Source: JAQTNP01 sp964616145
GTDB taxonomy: Bacteria > Patescibacteriota > Minisyncoccia > Minisyncoccales > PEYH01
Assembly: GCA_964616145.1 (NCBI GenBank)
Contig: CAZTRD010000007.1
Coordinates: 1-47,958, forward strand
Reading direction: 5' to 3'
DNA length: 47,958 nucleotides
The notes below the pieces were generated by a model. That model saw only the letters and a program-made list of their open reading frames with translations. It made no database searches and was not told the DNA's origin. Below, in pieces: positions 32,011 through 38,982 of the stretch (positions are counted from its first letter, which is position 1; every line of letters starts with the position of its first letter). A program made the translations under genes and the position numbers.

Positions 32011-32745
32011 ATGGATTTAAAAGATAAAGTAGCTATTGTGACAGGAGCCCAAAGAGGTATTGGAGAAGCTTGTGCCATCAAATTAGCTCAATTAGGAGCA
32101 AAAGTAGCAGTTACAGATATCTCAAAAGAAAATTGCGGGGAAGTAGTAAAGAAGATAGAAAAACAAGAAGGAGAGGCCATTGCTTTTAAAATGGATGTAA
32201 CTGATATTGATGAGATAAAAGAAGTGAGGGATAAAATTATCAAAGAATGGGGAAAGATAGATATTTTAGTTAATAATGCAGGAATATTTGATTACGAAGA
32301 ATTAGAAGAAATAGATAAGATAGATAAGATATTAAATATAGATCTAAGAGGACTTATGGTTGTAACTAAAACGTTTGTTCCAGAAATGGTAAGAAAAAGG
32401 TATGGAAAGATAGTAAATATTGCTTCGATTGCTGCATTACTTGGCTCTCCTAAAACTCATAGCTACTGCACAGCTAAAGCAGGGGTTACGGGATTTACCA
32501 GGAGTTTAGCCGCTGAATTAGGAGCTAATGGGATCAATGTTAATTGTGTTGCTCCTGGAGCAATAGAAACACCAATGCTCACTCAAGCCGGGATAGATGA
32601 AAAAGCATTTATGGCCATGGTTCCAAAGAAAAGAATAGGAAAGCCGGAAGATATTGCCAACGCTGTGGCATTTTTGGCCAGTGATGAAGCTGACTATATC
32701 ACAGGCCAAGTATTAGTAGTAGATGGTGGATATACGATAATGTAA
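32011..32745 (+). CDS. Short-chain dehydrogenase/reductase (FabG-like)
   Basis: A 244-residue SDR with TGAQRGIGEA (NAD(P) loop, 10-19), NNAG (near 90), catalytic Ser in 'NIASIAAL' and YCTAK, and the C-terminal 'GQVLVVDGGYTI'. FabG-like by similarity, but no other fatty acid genes are nearby, so the substrate is open. TATAAT at 31983-31988 gives a 22-nt gap to the ATG, without ribosome binding site. Confidence 0.88.
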   Translation: MDLKDKVAIVTGAQRGIGEACAIKLAQLGAKVAVTDISKENCGEVVKKIEKQEGEAIAFKMDVTDIDEIKEVRDKIIKEWGKIDILVNNAGIFDYEELEEIDKIDKILNIDLRGLMVVTKTFVPEMVRKRYGKIVNIASIAALLGSPKTHSYCTAKAGVTGFTRSLAAELGANGINVNCVAPGAIETPMLTQAGIDEKAFMAMVPKKRIGKPEDIANAVAFLASDEADYITGQVLVVDGGYTIM

Positions 32746-32769
32746 ATGAATTAAGGAATGTAAACATGG

Positions 32770-32788
32770 ATGGGCCTGAGCGGCCCAT
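32770..32788 (+). terminator. Hairpin after the SDR gene
   Basis: ATGGGCC (32770-32776) / GGCCCAT (32782-32788), loop TGAGC. It is followed by TCTGTATTT, a weak T run. Confidence 0.55.
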
Positions 32789-32802
32789 TCTGTATTTAGA
32801 AA

Positions 32803-33669
32803 ATGATTTCTAAAAAAACAATATTAATCATCTTAATCTTTTTAAATATTGTTTCCTGGTCTTTTGTATACGATTTAACATCTTTTAATAATCTGGAGGT
32901 ATGTTTCTTTGATGTAGGGCAGGGAGACAGTATTTTAATTAAAACAAGAGACAAGCAGATATTAATAGATGGGGGGCCTAACAGTTATATTATTTCTAAA
33001 TTATCAAAAAAGATGCCTATTTTTGATAAATCAATAGATTTGGTTGTTTTAACTCATCCTCATTCAGATCATTTAAATGGATTAATCAATGTATTTGATA
33101 AATTTAAGGTGAATGATTTCCTATCAACAGGAGAGATATTTGAATCAAAGAATTTTAATCTTTTACAAGATTTAATTTCAAAAGAAGAGTCAAAAAATTA
33201 CATTGCTAAAAAAGGTTTAAGAATTACAATCTCCAAAGATCAATATATTGATGTATTGTATCCATTTAAGAGTTTAAACAATCAAATTCTGTCAGACGAA
33301 GAAGCCAATGATAGCTCCGTGATCTTGAAGTTAAGCAGTTTTAACGATACAATGCTATTTACAGGAGATGCTTCTTTTAAGACAGAGTCAGAATTAGTGG
33401 AAAGAGGGATTGATATTCAATCAGATATCTTAAAAGTAGGCCATCATGGAAGCAAATATTCTACAACTGACTATTTCTTGAATGCGGTTTTACCGCATTT
33501 AGCTGTAATCTCGGTTGGAGAGGATAATAGATACAATCATCCAGCTCAAGAAACATTGGATAGGTTGGAGAAATATAAAATAAAGGTCGTAAGAACAGAT
33601 AAGAATGGAGACATATGCCTCACCCAAAAGAAGACAAAACAGTTCTCATTATCAAGCCAGATGGAGTGA
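32803..33669 (+). CDS. ComEC-like metallo-beta-lactamase-fold hydrolase
   Basis: A 288-residue protein with an N-terminal membrane helix (5-22) and an outer MBL domain: 'FFDVGQGDSILIKT' (35-48), THPHSDH (His85, His87, Asp89, His90), 'LFTGDAS' and 'LKVGHHGSKYST'. It resembles the nuclease-like C-terminal domain of the DNA uptake protein ComEC, here as a separate anchored protein. The last 18 codons overlap ndk in another frame. Confidence 0.85.
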   Translation: MISKKTILIILIFLNIVSWSFVYDLTSFNNLEVCFFDVGQGDSILIKTRDKQILIDGGPNSYIISKLSKKMPIFDKSIDLVVLTHPHSDHLNGLINVFDKFKVNDFLSTGEIFESKNFNLLQDLISKEESKNYIAKKGLRITISKDQYIDVLYPFKSLNNQILSDEEANDSSVILKLSSFNDTMLFTGDASFKTESELVERGIDIQSDILKVGHHGSKYSTTDYFLNAVLPHLAVISVGEDNRYNHPAQETLDRLEKYKIKVVRTDKNGDICLTQKKTKQFSLSSQME

Positions 33670-34205
33670 AAAGAGGCCTGATTGGAGAAATCATTTCAAG
33701 AATTGAAATGAGAGGATTAAAGATAATCGCTCTTGAGATGTTTATGGCCACCAAAGAACATATTGATGGTCATTATCCAAAAGACGAAGAATGGATGATA
33801 AAAATAGGGGAGAAGACCAGGAAAAACTATGATGATTACGGATATGATATTAAAAAGGAATTAGGGACAGATGATCTGCTAGAAATTGGAAAATTAGTCA
33901 GAAACTGGCTGATTGATTACATGACAAGCGGTCCAATGGTAAAGATGGTTGTAAAAGGTATCCATGCTATTGAAATGGTAAGAAAAATAGTTGGGCCAAC
34001 GCTTCCATCTCAAGCAGAAATGGGAACAATCAGAGGAGATTTTTCTGTTGATGATTCAACAGCTGCAAATAGGGATAAAAGAGCGATAAGAAACTTAGTT
34101 CATGCTTCAGGAAATCAAGGAGAAGCTGATCATGAAATACTTTTCTGGTTCGCACCAGAAGAGATTACCGATTACAAAAGAGCAGAAGACGATATAATGT
34201 TTTGA
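33615..34205 (+). CDS. ndk: Nucleoside-diphosphate kinase with an insertion
   Basis: A 196-residue Ndk transferring phosphate among nucleoside di/triphosphates. 'TVLIIKPDGVKRGLIGEII' opens the domain and the phosphate-accepting His163 lies in NLVHASGN. The family is about 140 residues. The extra 50 or so lie between about 45 and 100 ('HYPKDEEWMIKIGEKTRKNYDDYG', 'ELGTDDLLEIGKLVRNWL'), as in some archaeal-type long Ndks. The start overlaps the previous gene by 55 nt; no later in-frame Met would leave the domain intact. Confidence 0.9.
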   Translation: MPHPKEDKTVLIIKPDGVKRGLIGEIISRIEMRGLKIIALEMFMATKEHIDGHYPKDEEWMIKIGEKTRKNYDDYGYDIKKELGTDDLLEIGKLVRNWLIDYMTSGPMVKMVVKGIHAIEMVRKIVGPTLPSQAEMGTIRGDFSVDDSTAANRDKRAIRNLVHASGNQGEADHEILFWFAPEEITDYKRAEDDIMF

Positions 34206-34230
34206 TTGTAAAGGTGTGAAAAACTTTTGA

Positions 34231-34258
34231 TTGACTTGCTACGATGTAAAGCTAAAAT
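34231..34258 (+). promoter_or_regulatory. Promoter of the 6S-like RNA
   Basis: TTGACT (34231-34236) and TAAAAT (34253-34258) at 16 nt. The expected start, near 34265, coincides with the first base of the closing stem. Confidence 0.6.
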
Positions 34259-34264
34259 GTAGCT

Positions 34265-34404
34265 GGGACCCTGAAAAGTTCTGATCTCATTCCGGCACTA
34301 TCTTATTTCTTGGGAATCCTAATTCGGATAGCCCGAGGGCTGTCCGTGCGGACACCCACTAGGATTCTTACCCGGAATAAGTTATCAGAAGACAGGGTCC
34401 TTTA
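34265..34404 (+). ncRNA. 6S-like structured RNA (candidate ssrS)
   Basis: About 140 nt that folds into one long interrupted hairpin. Closing stem GGACCCTG/CAGGGTCC (34266-34273/34393-34400); TTCTGAT/ATCAGAA (34279-34285/34384-34390); ATTCCGG/CCGGAAT (34289-34295/34372-34378); a large asymmetric central bubble (34296-34313 opposite 34368-34371); GAATCCTA/TAGGATTC (34314-34321/34360-34367); apical hairpin 34325-34346. A closing stem, central bubble and apical stem with its own promoter is the layout of 6S RNA, which mimics an open promoter and binds RNA polymerase. Identity rests on shape only. Confidence 0.5.
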
Positions 34405-34413
34405 GTTTGATTA

Positions 34414-34442
34414 TTGACATAAATATATGTGTGTGATATAAT
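34414..34442 (+). promoter_or_regulatory. Perfect consensus promoter
   Basis: TTGACA (34414-34419), 17 nt, TATAAT (34437-34442). It is the only promoter in the window I found with both hexamers and the spacing at consensus. Confidence 0.85.
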
Positions 34443-34448
34443 GCGAAT

Positions 34449-34670
34449 TAGGTTAATTGAAGTTATGATTAACCCGTTCTTTACCTAACTGAGGTTGTTC
34501 CCGTCTCGGGAGCAGCCGAATGAGAGTAATCCTTATTCTTGTTCGTATGCTCCCTGAGGCGAGATACGCTTCAGGGTGAAAATAATGAGAACCCCCTCAT
34601 CTTCTTCACCACCCGGAGGTGGGCGGCCGAGCTACCTAGCACGGCCGCCCACACACTCTTCTTTCTTTAT
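34449..34670 (+). ncRNA. Structured leader or small RNA with leader ORF
   Basis: Transcript from the consensus promoter. Elements: nested pairs TTAGGT/ACCTAA and GGTTAAT/ATTAACC (34448-34488); GTTCCCG/CGGGAGC hairpin (34497-34513 region); a 19-codon ORF; hairpin CCCTGAGGCG/CGCTTCAGGG; and a very stable 11-bp stem 34619-34629/34642-34652 followed by a pyrimidine-rich run. It is either an independent small RNA ending near 34670 or an attenuated 290-nt leader of the 34739 gene. Confidence 0.45.
34520..34579 (+). CDS. 19-aa leader peptide candidate
   Basis: ATG 34520 follows GGGAG at 7-nt spacing. Peptide MRVILILVRMLPEARYASG. Its last codons run through the CCCTGAGGCG/CGCTTCAGGG hairpin, so translation would unfold it, as in attenuation leaders. 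Confidence 0.35.
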   Translation: MRVILILVRMLPEARYASG

Positions 34671-34738
34671 TTGAGCCCAACAGAACTGGTGGTCTGTGGG
34701 TTGAAAAGAGGAAAGAAGAAAGGAGAGGGGGAAACGAA

Positions 34739-35065
34739 ATGTGTAGGTGCGATCGGTGCGGCAGATTCATCCAGATTCGCCTTGCTATCGAAGGATCCTC
34801 TGGATTGTTCTGCGTGCGCGATGCTTTGCCGTTAGCAAAGTGGAAATTCGAGGATATTTCGCTAGTCCTCGAACGTAAAGAAATCAAGAAAAGAGGAGGG
34901 GGGAAGAGTTTCATCCTTGAAGTGGGAGAGGGAATTTGGAGAGTTCCCATTCCCAAGGGGACAAGATTCCGAAGGGACAAGAACAAGAGGATAAAGATTC
35001 CTCTGAGCTTTCCCTTGGGAGATGGCAGGAGGTGTCTCGCCGACATCATCTTGCCTCGTGTGTGA
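34739..35065 (+). CDS. Basic island protein with an N-terminal Cys motif
   Basis: A 108-residue protein with ribosome binding site AAGGAGAGGGGG shortly before the ATG. It begins MCRCDRCGRF, and a fourth Cys follows at about 25 (GLFCVRD), so a small zinc site is possible. The rest is basic, with 'KEIKKRGGGKSFILEVGEG' and 'IPKGTRFRRDKNKRIKI'. No family is recognised. G+C-rich codons and a long structured leader set it apart from flanking genes. Confidence 0.6.
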   Translation: MCRCDRCGRFIQIRLAIEGSSGLFCVRDALPLAKWKFEDISLVLERKEIKKRGGGKSFILEVGEGIWRVPIPKGTRFRRDKNKRIKIPLSFPLGDGRRCLADIILPRV

Positions 35066-35076
35066 CGGAACATTCA

Positions 35077-35120
35077 TGGAGGCCTTGTGGTCAGCGTACC
35101 CGGGCCTCCAGCTTCATTTT
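35077..35120 (+). terminator. Terminator of the 34739 gene
   Basis: Stem TGGAGGCC (35077-35084) / GGCCTCCA (35103-35110), then GCTTCATTTT. Confidence 0.7.
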
Positions 35121-35127
35121 ATAATAG

Positions 35128-35325
35128 TTACTTATTCAACTCTTCTAATAATTTCTTTAAATCTATCCCATAGATCTTAGCTACTTTTCCTATTTCTAAA
35201 ACATTCATTTCTATTTGTCCAAAAGGACAAGAAATACAAGGAACCTTGTGTTTCTTTAAGATCTTTAAATTCTTTTCTTCTTTTGTTATTTCTGAAATTT
35301 TAGTTTTAGAAGTATATTTTTTCAT
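35128..35325 (-). CDS. DUF1858-like small protein
   Basis: A 65-residue protein (start MKKYTSKT at 35325) with 'LKILKKHKVPCISCPFGQIEMNVLEIGKVAKIYGIDLKKLLEELN', the DUF1858 core containing CxxC. The family is often linked to Fe-S or redox proteins. It overlaps the end of thiI by 20 nt and is the last gene of the minus-strand sulfur-relay set. Confidence 0.78.
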   Translation of the reverse strand: MKKYTSKTKISEITKEEKNLKILKKHKVPCISCPFGQIEMNVLEIGKVAKIYGIDLKKLLEELNK

Positions 35326-36463
35326 ATCCAATGATAGCTTCTTTAATTAATTTTTTAATATTTAATTTCTCTTCAGCTTCCAAGACATCTTTTAAATTAG
35401 ATTTTGTAGCTGGATTTGTTGGGACAAATCTAGTACAACAATCTTGATGGGGAAGGATAGAAATATCAAATGTTTGAATCTTTTTAGCTATTGCTATTAT
35501 TTCATCCTTATTCATTCCAATCAATGGTCTGAATATTGGGATATCGGCTGCTTGTTCTATGACAGATATATTTTCAAGCGTCTGAGATGCTACCTGGCTC
35601 AAACTATCCCCGGTGATAATTGCCTTAGCGTGTTCTTCTTTTGCAATTTCTTGGGCGATTCTTACCATCATTCTACGATAAAGGATGATTCTCAAGCTAG
35701 AAGGAGTATTGGTAGCTATTTCTTGTTGTACTGATGCAAAAGGAATCATGTATAGTGTTGATTTATTCTGATATGAGGTTAGGATTTTAACTAAATCCTT
35801 AATCTTTTTTAATGATTGTTCATCTGTATATGGATATGAATGAAAACTTACAAAAACACAGCTTGCCCCTCTCTTCATCATCAGATAACTGGAAACAGGG
35901 GAGTCAATCCCTCCTGAAATCAAAGAAATCACTTTGCCTGCGCAAGAAACAGGCAATCCTCCTAATCCCGCTTCTTTTTTAGTAAATATATATGCTTCAT
36001 TTCTTACTATTTCGATAAAGCAAGTAATGGAGGGATCTTTTAATTTAACCTTTTTATCTGTATTGTCGCAGATATATTTACCAACAATGTTATTAACCTC
36101 ATTAGAAGTTAAAGAAAAACTTTTATCTGATCTGGAACAATGAATTTTAAAAGTTTTTCCTTTCTTTTCTGGAATCAATTCCAAAGAAAGTTTTTTAATG
36201 TTTTTGATATCCTGATTTGTTTTAATTGCAAAAGAAAATCCGGAAATGCCAGGTATTTTGCTCAAGGATTCTTTAATTCTATTTTCTTTTGCTTTTGAAG
36301 TTAATTCAAAAGAAATTATTCCTCCAAATAGTTTGACAGAAGAAATGCTGTCTTTTTCTAAAGATTTTTTAATATTTTCAACCAGTTTCTTCTCAAAAAA
36401 AGACCTATTTTTCCCTTTTAAAGCTATTTCTGAATAATGGCACAGAAGATGAGTGTTTTTCAT
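35306..36463 (-). CDS. thiI: ThiI, tRNA 4-thiouridine sulfurtransferase
   Basis: A 385-residue protein: N-terminal ferredoxin-like and THUMP domains ('YSEIALKGKNRSFFEKKL', 'FTKKEAGLGGLPVSCAGK') and a PP-loop ATPase with SGGIDSP (183-189). It adenylates tRNA U8 and adds sulfur. The rhodanese domain of the E. coli protein is absent, as in most species, and Cys in 'HQDCCTRFVP' near the C-terminus may serve instead. Overlaps mnmA by 4 nt. Confidence 0.92.
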   Translation of the reverse strand: MKNTHLLCHYSEIALKGKNRSFFEKKLVENIKKSLEKDSISSVKLFGGIISFELTSKAKENRIKESLSKIPGISGFSFAIKTNQDIKNIKKLSLELIPEKKGKTFKIHCSRSDKSFSLTSNEVNNIVGKYICDNTDKKVKLKDPSITCFIEIVRNEAYIFTKKEAGLGGLPVSCAGKVISLISGGIDSPVSSYLMMKRGASCVFVSFHSYPYTDEQSLKKIKDLVKILTSYQNKSTLYMIPFASVQQEIATNTPSSLRIILYRRMMVRIAQEIAKEEHAKAIITGDSLSQVASQTLENISVIEQAADIPIFRPLIGMNKDEIIAIAKKIQTFDISILPHQDCCTRFVPTNPATKSNLKDVLEAEEKLNIKKLIKEAIIGYEKIYF

Positions 36464-37476
36464 TGAATTATTCCTCCGCCAAGAACCTGTTTGTTTTTAA
36501 AGAAAACAACTGATTGACCAGGAGTAATAGCTAATTGGGGTTTATCAAATTCAACCTTTAAAAAATTATTCTGTTTTCTGATTGTTGCCAATTGCGCTTT
36601 GTGCCCGTATCTGATTTGAGCTCTTACCCTTAAAGGAAATTTAGGAGTAATTCCAGAAATCCAATTAATATCTTTGGCAATTAAAGTTTTAGACAATAGT
36701 TGTTTGGAATCTTTTGTAACAATCAAAAGATTATTTTTAATATCCTTTTTAAAGACATAGAAGGGGCCTCCTGCGAGCTTTATCCCTTGCCTTTGGCCAA
36801 TGGTATAGAAGGATAACCCTTCGTGTTTGCCAAGAATATTGTGATTCAAATCAACAATATTTCCGGGTTTTGATTCTATATTTTTTCTTACAAATTCTTT
36901 AAAATTAGGACAAAAACAAACATCTTGAGATTCTTTTGAATAATATGCTGGTAAATTATTCTTTTTAGCAATGTTTTTTACTTCTTCCTTATCAAAATGT
37001 GAGAGAGGGAAAAGAATCTTTTTTAATTGATTTTGTTTTAAACGCCAGAGAAAATATGTTTGATCTTTTGAAGGATCATTTGTTCTGAATAGATGAAAGG
37101 TATTATCCTTTTCTTTTATCGTTGCATAATGGCCAGTTGCAAGCATTTTTGCTCCAAGCTCCACTGCTGATTTTATGAGTAATCCGAATTTGATCTTTTC
37201 ATTACAGATAACGCAGGGGTTAGGAGTGACTCCTGATTTTAAATCATTAATGAATCTATTGACAATTTCTTTTTTAAATTCTTTTTTAAGATTTAAAACA
37301 AAAAAAGGAATTTTAAGAAGCTTTGCAGTTTTCTCTGCAATTCTTAAAGATTCTTTATCATATTTTTCATTGAAAATCCCATGGATACCGATAATATCAA
37401 AACCAGCTTTTTTTAAAAGAAAAGCGCCAACAGAAGAATCTATTCCGCCAGACATTGCTATTGCTACTTTTTTCAT
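36460..37476 (-). CDS. mnmA: MnmA, tRNA-specific 2-thiouridylase
   Basis: A 338-residue PP-loop enzyme adding sulfur to U34 of Lys/Glu/Gln tRNAs. SGGIDSS at 9-15 binds ATP. Catalytic Cys are expected at Cys91 (NPCVICNEKIKFG) and Cys187 (SQDVCF). 'GLSFYTIGQRQGI' and the C-terminal beta barrel are complete. It shares an operon with thiI; IscS, the sulfur donor, is encoded 1.5 kb away. Confidence 0.94.
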   Translation of the reverse strand: MKKVAIAMSGGIDSSVGAFLLKKAGFDIIGIHGIFNEKYDKESLRIAEKTAKLLKIPFFVLNLKKEFKKEIVNRFINDLKSGVTPNPCVICNEKIKFGLLIKSAVELGAKMLATGHYATIKEKDNTFHLFRTNDPSKDQTYFLWRLKQNQLKKILFPLSHFDKEEVKNIAKKNNLPAYYSKESQDVCFCPNFKEFVRKNIESKPGNIVDLNHNILGKHEGLSFYTIGQRQGIKLAGGPFYVFKKDIKNNLLIVTKDSKQLLSKTLIAKDINWISGITPKFPLRVRAQIRYGHKAQLATIRKQNNFLKVEFDKPQLAITPGQSVVFFKNKQVLGGGIIQ

Positions 37477-37523
37477 ATTCTTGTTAATGAATCTTAACAG
37501 AAAAGATTAGAGTGGGCAACAGG

Positions 37524-37575
37524 AACTTTATAAAGAGATTAAAATATTGACTAACTTTATAAAGTTTGATAGAAT
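37524..37575 (+). promoter_or_regulatory. fic promoter with two identical operator sites
   Basis: TTGACT (37547-37552) and TAGAAT (37570-37575), 17 nt apart. A perfect palindrome AACTTTATAAAGTT fills 37553-37566 in the spacer, and the 12-mer AACTTTATAAAG also occurs at 37524-37535, 29 bp upstream. The ATG is 8 nt past the -10, so the mRNA is leaderless. Confidence 0.75.
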
Positions 37576-37583
37576 ACCAATAT

Positions 37584-38510
37584 ATGACAATTCCACAAAA
37601 GCTACAAATTATTCAGAAAATGCTTAAGCTTACTCAAACCAAATTAGCTGAAAAATTTGGAGTGTCTTTTGTTTCTTTTAATAATTGGTGGACTGGAAAA
37701 ATCATTCCTAGATCAAAAAATCAAGAAATGATAAATAATCTATTTTTAGAGGTTACGGGGCAAAAAACCATTCCGAACGATAGGCTAGAATCCAAAAAAG
37801 ATATTTTGAAGAGAAAATCTTTGAAGTATAAAAATATTGTAGAAATAATTCTTAAAAATCCCGACATTCGTGATCAGTTAATCTTAATGCTTACTTACCA
37901 TACCAATAGTATTGAGGGAAGCTCATTAACAGAATCGGAAACCTCCGCGATTCTTTTTGATAATGTAGCGTTACCGAACAAAACATTAAACGAACAGTTA
38001 GAGGCAAAAAATCATCAAACAGCTCTAAATTTTCTTCTTGATTATATCGCTGATAAAAAGAAAATTAATGAGGAATTAATATTAAAACTTCATTCAATAT
38101 TAATGAATGGAGTGCGTTCTGATGCTGGCAAATATCGCAATCATGCAGTGAGAATTGTCGGTGTTAATTTGCCAACAGCCAACTATTTAAGCGTTCCCAG
38201 ATTAATCTCGGGAGTTATTTCTGAAGCTGGGAGCAAAACAAACGACATCATTTCTTTAGCAACCAAAGTCCATAGTAGGTTTGAACAAATTCATCCATTC
38301 TCTGATGGAAACGGCAGAGTTGGCAGATTGTTGATTAATGCGATGCTGTTAACTTCTAACCTGGCTCCAGCAATAATCAAACAAGAAAAAAAACAGCTTT
38401 ATTACGCTTTTTTATATAAAGCGCAGACAAAAGATGATAATAGCCAATTAGAAGATTTTCTATGTGATGCCATAGAAGATGGTTTTAAGATTTTAGAGAG
38501 AAAAGATTAA
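37584..38510 (+). CDS. Fic AMPylase-type protein with N-terminal HTH
   Basis: A 308-residue protein. ATG 37584 is chosen over an upstream TTG that overlaps the -10 box. An XRE-like HTH (about 1-50, 'LTQTKLAEKFGVSFVSFNNWWTGK') precedes the Fic domain with catalytic HPFSDGNGRVGR (His237). The inhibitory motif TNSIEG (Thr107-Gly112, Glu111) lies before it, typical of self-inhibited Fic proteins. Fic enzymes add AMP or similar groups to target proteins. The HTH and the paired palindromes suggest it represses its own promoter. It sits between two sulfur-gene operons. Confidence 0.88.
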   Translation: MTIPQKLQIIQKMLKLTQTKLAEKFGVSFVSFNNWWTGKIIPRSKNQEMINNLFLEVTGQKTIPNDRLESKKDILKRKSLKYKNIVEIILKNPDIRDQLILMLTYHTNSIEGSSLTESETSAILFDNVALPNKTLNEQLEAKNHQTALNFLLDYIADKKKINEELILKLHSILMNGVRSDAGKYRNHAVRIVGVNLPTANYLSVPRLISGVISEAGSKTNDIISLATKVHSRFEQIHPFSDGNGRVGRLLINAMLLTSNLAPAIIKQEKKQLYYAFLYKAQTKDDNSQLEDFLCDAIEDGFKILERKD

Positions 38511-38513
38511 ATC

Positions 38514-38981
38514 CTATTTTTTATATCTCTTTTCCAATTCCTTTTCTTCTTTCTTCAGTTGCTTATGCTTTTCAATCAATTCCTTGGGTATTTCTCTTTT
38601 GTGCTTGGAAAGATAATTGAATATGGCTTCATATAGGGCATCAGCAGCCAAAACAGAACAATGAATCTTAATTGCGGGTAAACCACCTAGTTCTTTTACT
38701 ATTTCCTTTCTGTTGATATTCAATGCTTCCTGAATTGTTTTTCCCTTAGCCATTTCCGTAATCATACTGGAAGATGCGATGGCAGCTAAACATCCGTAGG
38801 TTTGGAATTTGATATCTTTGATAATGTCGTTTTTGCCTACCTTAATGTATAGCCACATTACATCCCCGCATATAATATTTCCTACTTTTCCTATGCCATC
38901 AGGGTTTTTCATCTTTCCGTAGTTTTTCGGGTTATTAAAATGCTGGATTGATTTTTTAGAATAAAAAGTTGGGATAGACAT
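38514..38981 (-). CDS. iscU: IscU/NifU-type Fe-S scaffold
   Basis: A 155-residue scaffold with the three cluster-ligating Cys and Asp: VGNIICGDVM, YGCLAAIASSS and IKIHCSVLA. It receives sulfur from IscS, 1 nt upstream in the same operon. The C-terminal 25 residues are a charged helix not usual in IscU. Confidence 0.93.
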   Translation of the reverse strand: MSIPTFYSKKSIQHFNNPKNYGKMKNPDGIGKVGNIICGDVMWLYIKVGKNDIIKDIKFQTYGCLAAIASSSMITEMAKGKTIQEALNINRKEIVKELGGLPAIKIHCSVLAADALYEAIFNYLSKHKREIPKELIEKHKQLKKEEKELEKRYKK

Positions 38982-38982
38982 A

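Noticed and set aside
34265..34404. SRP (4.5S) RNA
   Set aside because: The fold is a long hairpin, but the conserved GGAA-type tetraloop and AGCA internal loop are not at the tip.
34539..35073. ORFs of 98 and 145 codons around the 34739 gene (plus and minus strands)
   Set aside because: They run through the strong hairpins, lack ribosome binding sites and overlap the better-supported 108-aa frame.
5690..35120. G+C-rich islands as one prophage or plasmid insertion
   Set aside because: They are scattered, each with only one or a few genes, and show no integrase, capsid, terminase, replication or transposase genes.
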